From Rosenbergiella epipactidis (GTDB lineage: Bacteria; Pseudomonadota; Gammaproteobacteria; Enterobacterales; Enterobacteriaceae): 64,000 nt of DNA. The stretch lies in the NCBI RefSeq assembly GCF_018494055.1, contig NZ_JABBFQ010000002.1, positions 62,001-126,000 of the forward strand, given 5' to 3'. The position numbers and the translations under genes are program-made. Every line of letters starts with the position of its first letter. The first letter of the stretch is position 1. Below, piece by piece: positions 9,339 to 17,568 of this stretch. The notes beneath the pieces are model-generated. The model did no database searches. It had not been told where the DNA came from and saw only the letters and a program-made list of their open reading frames with translations.

Positions 9339-10691
9339 ATGAGCGAGCAACAAACAGGTTCGTTGAAACGGGGGCTGAAAAATAGGCATATTCAGTTAAT
9401 CGCCCTAGGAGGAGCCGTCGGAACTGGACTCTTTTTGGGGTTAGCACAGACCATCAAAATGGCAGGCCCTTCTGTACTGTTGGGATATGCCATCGGCGGT
9501 TTTATCGCCTTTATGATTATGCGTCAGTTAGGTGAAATGATTGTTGAAGAGCCGGTAGCGGGTTCTTTTAGCCACTTCGCCTACAAATATTGGGGAAGCT
9601 TCGCCGGCTTTGCATCAGGCTGGAACTATTGGGTACTGTATGTCTTAGTCGCAATGGCTGAGCTTTCTGCTGTGGGTCTTTATATTCAATACTGGTGGCC
9701 AGAAATCCCTACATGGGTTTCCGCTGCAGTATTTTTTGTGCTGATCAATGCTATCAATCTTGCCAATGTGAAGATTTACGGTGAACTGGAATTCTGGTTC
9801 TCGATTATTAAAGTTACAGCAGTCATCGGAATGATTGCTTTCGGCGCTTGGTTACTCTTCAGTGGACACGGCGGTCCTCAAGCCTCAGTCACCAACATTT
9901 GGGCACAAGGTGGTTTCTTCCCACACGGTGCTGGCGGCTTAATTACGGCAATGGTCATCATCATGTTCTCATTTGGGGGATTAGAACTGGTCGGTATTAC
10001 CGCTGCTGAAGCCGCAGACCCGCAACAAAGTATTCCTAAAGCGACCAACCAAGTTATCTATCGTATCTTGATCTTTTATATGGGATCCCTCGCGATACTC
10101 CTGTCACTTTATCCTTGGACGAAAGTCATTGAGGGGACTAGCCCCTTCGTACTGATTTTCCATGAGTTGGGGGATAAATTAGTCGCGAATACATTGAATG
10201 TCGTCATCCTCACCGCCGCGTTATCCGTCTATAACAGCTGTGTGTATTCAAATAGCCGTATGTTATATGGTTTAGCAAAACAAGGTAATGGCCCTAAAGC
10301 GTTACTGAATGTCGATAAGCGTGGTGTACCCTATGTTGCGTTAGGCTTTTCAGCACTGGCGACGGCTTTGGTTGTCTTGCTCAACTATCTTATGCCTGGT
10401 GAGGCCTTTGGTTTACTGATGGCATTAGTTGTTTCGGCACTGGTCATCAACTGGGCAATGATCAGTATGGCGCATATGCGTTTTCGTAAAGCCAAGATCA
10501 AACAAGGCGTCACGCCACGTTTTCCTGCTCTATTTTATCCACTCGGTAACTGGGTTTGCCTGCTATTTATGATTGCCATTTTGGGCATTATGCTGACCAT
10601 TCCAGGAATGGCCATTTCTGTATGGCTCATCCCCGTCTGGGTAGCGATTCTAGGGATTGGCTACCTAGTCAAAAATAAAGCAGCACGCTAA
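9339..10691 (+). CDS. aroP: Aromatic amino acid permease
   Basis: Inner-membrane proton symporter of the APC superfamily importing phenylalanine, tyrosine and tryptophan. The sequence has the family signature near the N terminus (GLKNRHIQLIALGGAVGTGLFLG), about 12 hydrophobic segments, and close similarity throughout to AroP, including EEPVAGSFSHFAYKYWG and FGGLELVGITAAEA. The start at 9339 has GAGAGGAA just upstream and fits the AroP terminus, giving 450 aa. An in-frame extension back to 9270 adds 23 residues unlike the family. PheP is the nearest alternative; position beside pdhR and ampE favours AroP. Confidence 0.95.
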   Translation: MSEQQTGSLKRGLKNRHIQLIALGGAVGTGLFLGLAQTIKMAGPSVLLGYAIGGFIAFMIMRQLGEMIVEEPVAGSFSHFAYKYWGSFAGFASGWNYWVLYVLVAMAELSAVGLYIQYWWPEIPTWVSAAVFFVLINAINLANVKIYGELEFWFSIIKVTAVIGMIAFGAWLLFSGHGGPQASVTNIWAQGGFFPHGAGGLITAMVIIMFSFGGLELVGITAAEAADPQQSIPKATNQVIYRILIFYMGSLAILLSLYPWTKVIEGTSPFVLIFHELGDKLVANTLNVVILTAALSVYNSCVYSNSRMLYGLAKQGNGPKALLNVDKRGVPYVALGFSALATALVVLLNYLMPGEAFGLLMALVVSALVINWAMISMAHMRFRKAKIKQGVTPRFPALFYPLGNWVCLLFMIAILGIMLTIPGMAISVWLIPVWVAILGIGYLVKNKAAR

Positions 10692-10695
10692 AACT

Positions 10696-10721
10696 AAGGG
10701 GGACAATGTCCCCCTTTTTTT
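10696..10721. terminator. Bidirectional terminator between aroP and ampE
   Basis: AAGGGGGAC-AAT-GTCCCCCTT is a 9-bp stem followed by a T run on the plus strand for aroP. The A residues before it provide a short T tract for ampE on the minus strand. The ampE stop codon lies at its edge. Confidence 0.88.
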
Positions 10722-11571
10722 ACAAAATAACGCCTGCCAGTGTCAGGACTGCGGTGATGAGAACAATAACTAAAGTAATCCTTTTCGCTAGCGCTACCGC
10801 AATCCGTGGCATTTCAACCTTATCCTGACAGGGATCACGTTCCAATGAGAATTGCGCTAACACCGATAATACATGATAGGGCTTATGCCTGAAGTCGGTC
10901 ATAAAACGCCACCACGCAGGTAATGCTTTTTCACCATGCCCCAAGAATGCATAAGCTAAGCCAACAATTCTGACTGGGATCCAATCAATCCAGAATAATA
11001 AGATATCGACCCCAGATTGTTCACGATGCTGACGATTCTGCTTAGCCAACCATCCCTGCCACGCGCGAAGAAAAGCATAACCCAATAAGAAGACCGGCCC
11101 ATAGTGCGCCCCGACGACAAACCAAAACAAAGGGGCTAGATAGAAGCGGTAATTAATCCATAACAGTGCATTTTGTAGCTCACGCAAATAGAGCTTATCG
11201 CTAATGTTATTGGACATTGGGTGTATCACACTCAGCTCTTCCGCCATTGCTTGGTGGCCGGTCACATCCTGCTGATTCGCAGAATGTAAGTAGTCACGGT
11301 AATGCTGGCGACTTTGACCTGCACCAATACAAAGAACGCCGACGAGGATCCACACCACCAGCGATACAACACCGAAGAGAAGTCCTTCGATAGCATGAAG
11401 AATTAAGGTAAAAATCAGCATCACAAGCACCACTAACCCTACTGTACGAGTAAGCGAAAAGTGATGTTGCTTACCAAACAGGGGAACAAGTCGATGTTCA
11501 AGCTGCCAATGCTCCCCCCACTTGAATAACCGCTCGCAAATGAGAACGAGTAATAGCGTAAATAACGTCAT
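10720..11571 (-). CDS. ampE: Inner-membrane protein AmpE
   Basis: Integral membrane protein, 283 aa (E. coli 284). It has an N-terminal hydrophobic helix (TLFTLLLVLICERLF), a pair near residues 45-85, two around 140-175, and a C-terminal helix. It belongs to the AmpE/CobD-like group and is implicated in sensing for beta-lactamase induction alongside AmpD, but its biochemical role is not settled. It follows ampD by 24 nt in the same direction, the conserved ampDE operon. No ampC-ampR pair is present in this window, so a link to beta-lactamase here is not shown. Confidence 0.93.
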   Translation of the reverse strand: MTLFTLLLVLICERLFKWGEHWQLEHRLVPLFGKQHHFSLTRTVGLVVLVMLIFTLILHAIEGLLFGVVSLVVWILVGVLCIGAGQSRQHYRDYLHSANQQDVTGHQAMAEELSVIHPMSNNISDKLYLRELQNALLWINYRFYLAPLFWFVVGAHYGPVFLLGYAFLRAWQGWLAKQNRQHREQSGVDILLFWIDWIPVRIVGLAYAFLGHGEKALPAWWRFMTDFRHKPYHVLSVLAQFSLERDPCQDKVEMPRIAVALAKRITLVIVLITAVLTLAGVIL

Positions 11572-11595
11572 GACTTAACTCTACTCCCTAGATGA

Positions 11596-12144
11596 TCAGT
11601 GTGCTGCAATAAGTGAATGATAATAATCCCAATCGAAAGAGGGTCCTGGATCTGTTTTACGACCTGGCGCGATATCACTGTGCCCAGTAATATCTTCTTC
11701 CGCTAAAGCATAAGCCTTTATAAGCGATAGAGTAATGGCGGATAAAGCCTGGTATTGCTGCTCGGTATAAGGGAGTTGGTCAGTCCCTTCAAGCTCTATC
11801 CCGATAGAAAAATCATTACAGTTTTCAATACCTTGGTAACTCGATTGGCCAGCATGCCAGGCTCGCTTATCGAAAGGAACGTATTGCACTATCTCACCTT
11901 CTCGGCGAATGAGGCAATGCGCCGCGACACGTAAGTCTGCAATCTGAGCAAAATATGGATGTTCTTGGGCGCACAATGTTCCGGTAAAGAGTTGATCAAT
12001 ATAGGGGCCACCGAACTCACCAGGAGGTAAGCTAATATTATGCACCACCAGTAAACGCGGCACCTCCCCTTCAGGACGTTCATTGTAATGCGTCGAAGGG
12101 ACTCGGCGCGCATCGGCCAACCAATGATCTTTTATCGTCAACAT
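11596..12144 (-). CDS. ampD: 1,6-anhydro-N-acetylmuramyl-L-alanine amidase
   Basis: Cytoplasmic zinc amidase of the amidase_2 family. It cleaves the stem peptide from anhydro-muropeptides during peptidoglycan recycling. The zinc ligands are visible: His in LLVVHNISLPPGEFGG (about residue 35), and His and Asp in GHSDIAPGRKTDPGPSF (about residues 155-165). At 182 aa it has full family length and no signal peptide. Loss of AmpD raises AmpC expression in related species. In E. coli nadC lies divergently beside ampD; here the next gene is ppdD and nadC is absent. Confidence 0.96.
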   Translation of the reverse strand: MLTIKDHWLADARRVPSTHYNERPEGEVPRLLVVHNISLPPGEFGGPYIDQLFTGTLCAQEHPYFAQIADLRVAAHCLIRREGEIVQYVPFDKRAWHAGQSSYQGIENCNDFSIGIELEGTDQLPYTEQQYQALSAITLSLIKAYALAEEDITGHSDIAPGRKTDPGPSFDWDYYHSLIAAH

Positions 12145-12379
12145 ATCAGTGTCATTACCACTTATCTAAGCGGTCCTTGTGATTAAACGAGGGTGCCCGA
12201 CAATAAGCCAGACTTTATTCAAGATTACCATAGGCATTCCGCGATACCTCACAAGCTTTAAGAAACTGCCTGAGAAAGAATATAAACATTGTGCAGCTAA
12301 ATCCTAGACTGATCATACATCCTTCCTAACCACGTAATTCCGCTTTAAAAAGGCATTTTTACTGCGAAGGAAGGATATT

Positions 12380-12820
12380 ATGGAACAAGGATTTACATTG
12401 ATCGAATTAATGATCGTTATCGCGATCATCGCTATTTTAAGCTCCTTAGGTATCCCGGCTTATCAAGGGTATCTGCAAAAAGCCGCGCTGACCGATCTAC
12501 TCCAAGTCTTACAGCCCTATAAAACCGCAGTAGAGCTCTGCGCACTTGAAAAGGGAGAGCTTAACACTTGCCACAGTGGCCAAGAAGGCATCCCCCTTCC
12601 CCGGACGACTCGCTACACCACCGAATTAACTGTCAATAACGGCGTTATACGTGCGCAGGGAGCTAACACCTTAACTGGGCTTACGGCAGAACTTATCCCT
12701 ACGCTACAACCAGAAATTGGAGCGTTAAGTTGGCAACGCCGGTGTACTGCGGCTAATCAGACCTTAAAGGATAACTGCGAACGTCAACTTCGCTATGACG
12801 ATGTGGGGAATAAACCATGA
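12380..12820 (+). CDS. ppdD: Type IV prepilin-like protein PpdD
   Basis: Major pilin-type subunit. The short leader MEQG precedes the prepilin peptidase site, and FTLIELMIVIAIIAILSSLG forms the class III signal helix with Glu5 of the mature chain. The globular part has four cysteines; the C-terminal pair could close the usual D-loop. The 146 aa fit the family. An AAGGAAGGA Shine-Dalgarno precedes the ATG. Its stop overlaps hofB by 4 nt (ATGA). It needs a prepilin peptidase and PilQ/MNOP-type partners that are not in this window. Confidence 0.94.
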   Translation: MEQGFTLIELMIVIAIIAILSSLGIPAYQGYLQKAALTDLLQVLQPYKTAVELCALEKGELNTCHSGQEGIPLPRTTRYTTELTVNNGVIRAQGANTLTGLTAELIPTLQPEIGALSWQRRCTAANQTLKDNCERQLRYDDVGNKP

Positions 12821-14214
12821 GTGCAGGAACCACACAGCTTAAAGTATTTTGCGAAAACCATCCGGCACTTATTCTGTATGAAGATAAAGAGTCGCTGTGC
12901 TTAGTCGTCATGTCTCCTCCCTCGCCGGAGGATATAAATCAACTCACCTTTACCTGCCAAAAAAAAATCGCCATCAAATCGGTGTCCAGAGAAGAATTCC
13001 TGACCTCTCAGCAAGCTGCCACAATACCACACCCTTTACAGACCGAATATAAAGGGGAGGATAACCCGACGACGATAGACTACTGCCAAACTATTCTCCG
13101 CCATGCGGTACAACAAAAGGCCTCTGATATTCATATTGACCCTCATGCCCAAGGCGCAAAAATTCGTCTAAGAGTGGACGGCGTATTATATATTTACGGT
13201 GAACTCACGTCCGTCGAAACCACTGCCATCAGTAGCCGATTTAAATTACTCGCCGGTGTCGATATTGCCGAAAATCGCCGCCCGCAAGATGGTCAACTCA
13301 GCCTCCTAGACCAGGAGATAAACTATTCTTTCCGCCTCGCGACCCTCCCCACCAAATTTGGTGAAAAAGTCGTTTTACGACTGCTCGAAACATTTAGGGG
13401 GGATCTACAACTGGAAAATCTTGGTATGCCTCCGGCGCAGTTAGCTATTTTTAAGACAGCATTAGCGGCTCCCCAAGGATTGATTATTGTTACAGGCCCG
13501 ACTGGCAGTGGTAAAACCGCTACGCTGTATAGCGCCCTCAACTCGCTGAATAGGGAGGAACGTAACCTCTGCAGTGTAGAAGATCCGATTGAATTGGTGA
13601 TTCCGGGGATTAATCAAACCCAAATTAACCTTAAAGCCGGTCTCGATTTTCCAACGATCCTACGCGCATTACTCCGTCAAGATCCCGATATCTTGATGAT
13701 TGGTGAAATTAGAGATAACCAAACAGCGGATATTGCGATTAAAGCAGCGCAAACCGGCCATTTAGTCCTCAGTACATTACACACTAACTCTCCTCTCGAC
13801 ACGCTGAGCCGCTTAACACAAATGGGCGTTGCCGAATACCTCACTGCCAGCGCAGTAAAACTTATTGTTGCTCAACGCCTCGTAAGACGTTTATGCCAGC
13901 AGTGTCGACTCTCGTCCCCCGATCCCTTACCTGCACACTTAGCGTTACCCTCACATCAACATTGGCTGGCGGTAGGCTGCCAATATTGCCTTTATGGCTA
14001 TACTGGCCGTCATGCCCTCTTTGAATTACTCCCTGTCGATGCAGCGATCAAAGAGGCCATCATCAAAAAGACCTCTACGCAAAATATTCGTGCACGGTTA
14101 CAAGAAAACAACCTAGACACGCTCTTTAAGGCGGGTCTGTACGCGGTGATAAAAGGGATCACCACTTATCAAGAACTGCTCCGTGTAGTAGGAACGGATA
14201 ATGAAGCCGCTTAG
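12817..14214 (+). CDS. hofB: Type IV pilus assembly ATPase HofB (GspE/PilB family)
   Basis: Cytoplasmic hexameric ATPase powering pilin extrusion. The 465 aa show a divergent N-terminal domain, Walker A GPTGSGKT (about residues 227-234), the Asp box CSVEDPIE, Walker B ILMIGEIRD, and the His box LSTLHTNSPLDTLSRL. A C-terminal zinc module has two CxxC pairs (CQQC and CQYC). All catalytic motifs look intact. It overlaps ppdD and hofC and is evidently translationally coupled in ppdD-hofB-hofC. Expression in E. coli K-12 is very low under laboratory conditions; conditions here are unknown. Confidence 0.94.
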   Translation: MSAGTTQLKVFCENHPALILYEDKESLCLVVMSPPSPEDINQLTFTCQKKIAIKSVSREEFLTSQQAATIPHPLQTEYKGEDNPTTIDYCQTILRHAVQQKASDIHIDPHAQGAKIRLRVDGVLYIYGELTSVETTAISSRFKLLAGVDIAENRRPQDGQLSLLDQEINYSFRLATLPTKFGEKVVLRLLETFRGDLQLENLGMPPAQLAIFKTALAAPQGLIIVTGPTGSGKTATLYSALNSLNREERNLCSVEDPIELVIPGINQTQINLKAGLDFPTILRALLRQDPDILMIGEIRDNQTADIAIKAAQTGHLVLSTLHTNSPLDTLSRLTQMGVAEYLTASAVKLIVAQRLVRRLCQQCRLSSPDPLPAHLALPSHQHWLAVGCQYCLYGYTGRHALFELLPVDAAIKEAIIKKTSTQNIRARLQENNLDTLFKAGLYAVIKGITTYQELLRVVGTDNEAA

Positions 14215-15400
14215 ACTCTATTCTTGGCAGGGTGTCTCGTTTAAGGGGGACAATTGTTCCGGTTATCAACTCTGTACTCATCGAGAGCAAGGCGAGCAAC
14301 AATTGATGGCCGAGGGAATTATTGCTTACCATTTTACGCTGAAACACCGTCGCTTAATGCAGAGCTGGCAACTCAACACGCTCATCGTCTTCTTTCAACA
14401 ATTGGAATCTATGCTCAATGCGGGGCTCACCTTATCGGTAAGCCTCAATTTATTGAAGAGTAACCAGCCTTCGCTACCTTGGCGAATCGTTATTGAGTTA
14501 TTACTGAAAAAAATTTCCGCTGGGGAAAAGCTCTCGGCAGCGCTCAGCCAATGGCCGCAAATTTTTCCCCCTACGCTTTCCGCACTCATCAGCGCTGGAG
14601 AACTTACCGGCCATTTGCCCAATAGTTGCTTACAGGTGGTGAAGCTATTAGAGCAGCGAAAGGCCATGCGAGAGGAACTCGTTGCTGCATTACGCTACCC
14701 TTGCATCACCCTATTTTTTTTAGTGTTCACTACTGCTGGGCTGCTCGCTTTTGTGCTGCCAGAGTTTGCATTGATGTATCAATCGTTAAATGCACCCTTG
14801 CCCTACCTTACGCAATTATTGATTAGCGCCTCACAGTCTATCAATGCCATATTGCCCTTACTCTGCGTACTCACCGCACTGATACTGCCCATTCTCCACT
14901 ATGGCGATCGGCGTTATCCAAGGTGGAAACTGATACGCCACCGACTGTTACTGACTACACCACTCGTGGGAGAAGTCTGGCGGAGTAGGCAGCTCTCATT
15001 ACTCTTCTCAACCCTTGCCAGCACGCAACAATCAGGGCTCACTCTGCTGAATGGACTACAACTTGTCGCCAGTATTTTCACCTCACCGTTGTGGAAACAA
15101 AGTATCGAAACGGTTTATCAACGGCTCCATACTGGAGAAAAACTGTCGCAAGCGCTGGCCTATGAGGATCACTATCCTTCATTACCCTTACTCCTTATTC
15201 GATCAGCAGAAGAAACCGGACAGCTTGATAATGCCTTTTCTCAATTAGCCACTTGGTATTCCGACCAAGCCTCAACCCTTAGTCGACGTCTTGCCCAACG
15301 CATTGAACCGTTGATGCTTGCAGTCAGCGGAGGGTTGGTGGGTGGTGTGGTCATCGCCCTGTACTTACCCATATTCTATTTAGGAGAGGCATTAGGTTAG
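14201..15400 (+). CDS. hofC: Type IV pilus inner-membrane platform protein HofC (GspF/PilC family)
   Basis: Platform protein that couples the HofB ATPase to pilin. The 399 aa contain two repeats of the GspF domain: one starting at FFQQLESMLNAGLTLS (about residues 65-185) and one at LLFSTLASTQQSGLTLLNGL (about 265-385). Three long hydrophobic segments are present, including a C-terminal one (VGGVVIALYLPIFYLGEALG). It starts within the last 14 nt of hofB. The E. coli neighbour guaC is absent downstream; coaE follows after 110 nt. Confidence 0.93.
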   Translation: MKPLRLYSWQGVSFKGDNCSGYQLCTHREQGEQQLMAEGIIAYHFTLKHRRLMQSWQLNTLIVFFQQLESMLNAGLTLSVSLNLLKSNQPSLPWRIVIELLLKKISAGEKLSAALSQWPQIFPPTLSALISAGELTGHLPNSCLQVVKLLEQRKAMREELVAALRYPCITLFFLVFTTAGLLAFVLPEFALMYQSLNAPLPYLTQLLISASQSINAILPLLCVLTALILPILHYGDRRYPRWKLIRHRLLLTTPLVGEVWRSRQLSLLFSTLASTQQSGLTLLNGLQLVASIFTSPLWKQSIETVYQRLHTGEKLSQALAYEDHYPSLPLLLIRSAEETGQLDNAFSQLATWYSDQASTLSRRLAQRIEPLMLAVSGGLVGGVVIALYLPIFYLGEALG

Positions 15401-15510
15401 CGATTCCGTAATTGACAAGGTTTACAGCCCAGCCTATCCGCTTCATACTGACTCCATGACTGAGAATAGTACGCAAAAGCGATACTAAAGAGTGAGGTTG
15501 GGTTAACACT

Positions 15511-16128
15511 ATGGCTTATATCGTGGCGCTTACTGGTGGCATTGCGAGTGGTAAATCAACCGTTGCCGAACTCTTTGCGGCGAGTCACATAGAGATTATC
15601 GACGCAGACCTGATCGCTCGGGAGGTCGTTGAACCTGGCCAGCCCGCCTTAGCGACGATGGTAGACTACTTTGGTCAGCACATTCTGTTGGATAACGGGC
15701 AACTCGACCGAAAAAAATTACGCGAGATTATTTTTTCTACCCCTGAGCACAAACAATGGCTGAATAACTTATTACACCCATTGATCCAACAAAGAACCCA
15801 GCAAAAAATCGTGCAATGTTCCGGACAATGGTGCCTCTGGGTTGTGCCGCTTTTAGTTGAAAACCAGTTACAGCATCTTGCCCAGCGAGTGATTGTGGTG
15901 GACAGCGATGAAGAGAAACAAATTAAGCGAGTCTGTGAACGAGACAGTATTCCGCGCTCCCAGGCTTTGGCTATCATTCACGCTCAGGCCACACGGCAAC
16001 AGCGGCTAGCCATCGCCGATGATGTCATCGATAATAACTTGTCGAAAAGCGCTTTAGCCGAGAAAGTCTCTCAGCTTATTTTGACCTACAATCAATTAGC
16101 ATCAGAATATAAGGGGCGCGATCAATGA
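15511..16128 (+). CDS. coaE: Dephospho-CoA kinase
   Basis: Phosphorylates the ribose 3'-OH of dephospho-CoA, the last step of coenzyme A synthesis. The P-loop GGIASGKST is at residues 8-16, the acceptor region IIDADLIAREVVEPG follows, and HPLIQQ and VVPLLVE are the conserved lid and CoA-binding segments. 205 aa, family length. The stop overlaps the zapD start (ATGA), and coaE-zapD-yacG form a tight operon as in E. coli. Confidence 0.96.
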   Translation: MAYIVALTGGIASGKSTVAELFAASHIEIIDADLIAREVVEPGQPALATMVDYFGQHILLDNGQLDRKKLREIIFSTPEHKQWLNNLLHPLIQQRTQQKIVQCSGQWCLWVVPLLVENQLQHLAQRVIVVDSDEEKQIKRVCERDSIPRSQALAIIHAQATRQQRLAIADDVIDNNLSKSALAEKVSQLILTYNQLASEYKGRDQ

Positions 16129-16868
16129 CCCAGTCACCCATCATCTTCGAATACCCACTTAACGAAAAAATGCGGAGCTGGTTGCGCGTTGAATATTTAC
16201 TGCAGCAACTGACAGCCTCGAACAATGCCGACTCACCTGAGGCTTGCTTACTTTATTTACGTACTCTGACAGAGCTTCTTGATATCTTCGAGCGTAGTGA
16301 GTTACGCGCCGACTTGCTAAAAGAGTTAGAAAAGCAGCAAGGGAAGCTACATCAATGGCTAGCAGTGCCGGATATCGACGTACAAGCCGTCAATCAATTG
16401 ATAAGTGAACTTAGCGCTCATAGCCATGCTATCAATACAGCGCCCAAGTTTGGTACGACGTTTAAAGAAGATCGTTTTATCGGACAATTGCGTCAACGCC
16501 TGTCGATCCCTGGCGGCTATTGTAACTTTGACACGCCGACCTTACATCTCTGGCTACATCTACCTTTGGAAAAGCGTCAAGCTCAGCTCGATCAATGGTA
16601 TTCAGGTTTGGCCGCACTACACCTCAGTTTACAGGCCATTCTCCATTTAATCAGACAGAGTGGACGGTTTATCGAGGCTGAAACTCACCAAGGTTTTTAC
16701 CAAAATTCGGCGGAAGATAAAGATCTTATTCGGATCCAATTAGCGAGCGAAGATGAAATTTACCCACAAGTTTCGGGTCACAAAGCGCGATTTTCAATTC
16801 GCTTTTTTCCATTGGAAAACGATGGTAGAGTCCCAGAAAATTTATTGTTCCAACTCGCTTGCTGCTAA
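16125..16868 (+). CDS. zapD: Cell division protein ZapD
   Basis: Cytoplasmic FtsZ-bundling protein that binds the FtsZ C-terminal tail and stabilises the Z ring. The 247-aa product matches the E. coli YacF/ZapD family over its length: mostly helical N-terminal half, then [20 protein letters not shown] and [18 protein letters not shown]. Acidic and basic patches are as expected, and there are no membrane segments. It overlaps coaE by 4 nt and precedes yacG by 8 nt. Its partner ftsZ lies in the same window, about 6 kb away on the other strand. Confidence 0.95.
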   Translation: MTQSPIIFEYPLNEKMRSWLRVEYLLQQLTASNNADSPEACLLYLRTLTELLDIFERSELRADLLKELEKQQGKLHQWLAVPDIDVQAVNQLISELSAHSHAINTAPKFGTTFKEDRFIGQLRQRLSIPGGYCNFDTPTLHLWLHLPLEKRQAQLDQWYSGLAALHLSLQAILHLIRQSGRFIEAETHQGFYQNSAEDKDLIRIQLASEDEIYPQVSGHKARFSIRFFPLENDGRVPENLLFQLACC

Positions 16869-16876
16869 GAGGCCTT

Positions 16877-17077
16877 ATGCAACCCGAACCTACTACTGTT
16901 AACTGCCCACAATGCCAAAAAGAGGTCATTTGGGATGAGTTGAGCGCTTGGCGCCCCTTCTGCTCTAAGCGTTGCCAAATGATTGACCTTGGCGAATGGG
17001 CAGCAGAGGAGAAATCTATTCCAGGTCAACCCACGCACTTTGACCATGAGGCATGGAGCGAGAAAGACCCGGAATAA
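16877..17077 (+). CDS. yacG: DNA gyrase inhibitor / zinc-binding protein YacG
   Basis: Small zinc protein of 66 aa that binds GyrB and inhibits gyrase in E. coli. Four cysteines form CPQC and CSKRC motifs (about residues 10-13 and 29-33) in the order expected for one zinc. The core [17 protein letters not shown] is highly conserved. The ATG at 16877 follows an AAGAGG Shine-Dalgarno; an upstream TTG would overlap zapD and add residues not found in the family. It converges on mutT with a 17-nt gap. Confidence 0.94.
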   Translation: MQPEPTTVNCPQCQKEVIWDELSAWRPFCSKRCQMIDLGEWAAEEKSIPGQPTHFDHEAWSEKDPE

Positions 17078-17094
17078 CGCAACAAGATTGGCGA

Positions 17095-17490
17095 CTACAG
17101 TTCGCCTTTCACTAAGCGTTCAACCATCTCACTATTCGCTGGCGGGAACTCATCAGCCTGTAAGTCAGCTTGCGCGACCCAACGTTGCGGTTGCCCTTCT
17201 TTCCCCCAAGGTTGGCCCAGCCACTGTTCCACCAAGAAGAAATGCAGTGTAACGCTCACCTCCTGATAGGTATGGCTTGCAGTACCAATAGGCTGAGCTT
17301 CGGTAACAGTGATCCCCGTTTCTTCCATCAGTTCGCGAGTTAAGCCTTCCAACGCTGTCTCGTCCGTTTCGATTTTCCCCCCTGGGAACTCCCACTTATT
17401 TGCCATATGAGAGGTCGATGCGCGTTGAGTCAGAAAGATTTCTTTCTCAGCGTTACGAATAATACCGACTGCAACCTGTAAATTTTTCAT
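17095..17490 (-). CDS. mutT: 8-oxo-dGTP diphosphatase MutT
   Basis: Nudix hydrolase that removes 8-oxo-dGTP from the nucleotide pool and prevents A:T to C:G transversions. The Nudix box runs from GGKIETDETALEG to RELMEETGI with its Glu residues intact. The substrate-recognition segment FPPANSEM is also present. The start at 17490 (Met-Lys-Asn-Leu-Gln) gives 131 aa and agrees with E. coli; a longer frame to 17532 would run into the secA terminator. It lies downstream of secA in the same orientation. Confidence 0.95.
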   Translation of the reverse strand: MKNLQVAVGIIRNAEKEIFLTQRASTSHMANKWEFPGGKIETDETALEGLTRELMEETGITVTEAQPIGTASHTYQEVSVTLHFFLVEQWLGQPWGKEGQPQRWVAQADLQADEFPPANSEMVERLVKGEL

Positions 17491-17512
17491 TATTGATGCC
17501 CCACTAGACAGT

Positions 17513-17540
17513 AAAAAGGCCCATGTTTCCATGGACCTTT
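17513..17540 (-). terminator. Terminator between secA and mutT
   Basis: On the minus strand AAAGGTCCATG and CATGGGCCTTT pair, with one T-G wobble, around a GAAA loop and are followed by a short T run. It is positioned 29 nt after the secA stop and before the mutT start, so mutT may receive only read-through or have its own promoter. Confidence 0.75.
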
Positions 17541-17568
17541 CCTGATATCAGCTACTTACCAGAACGAG

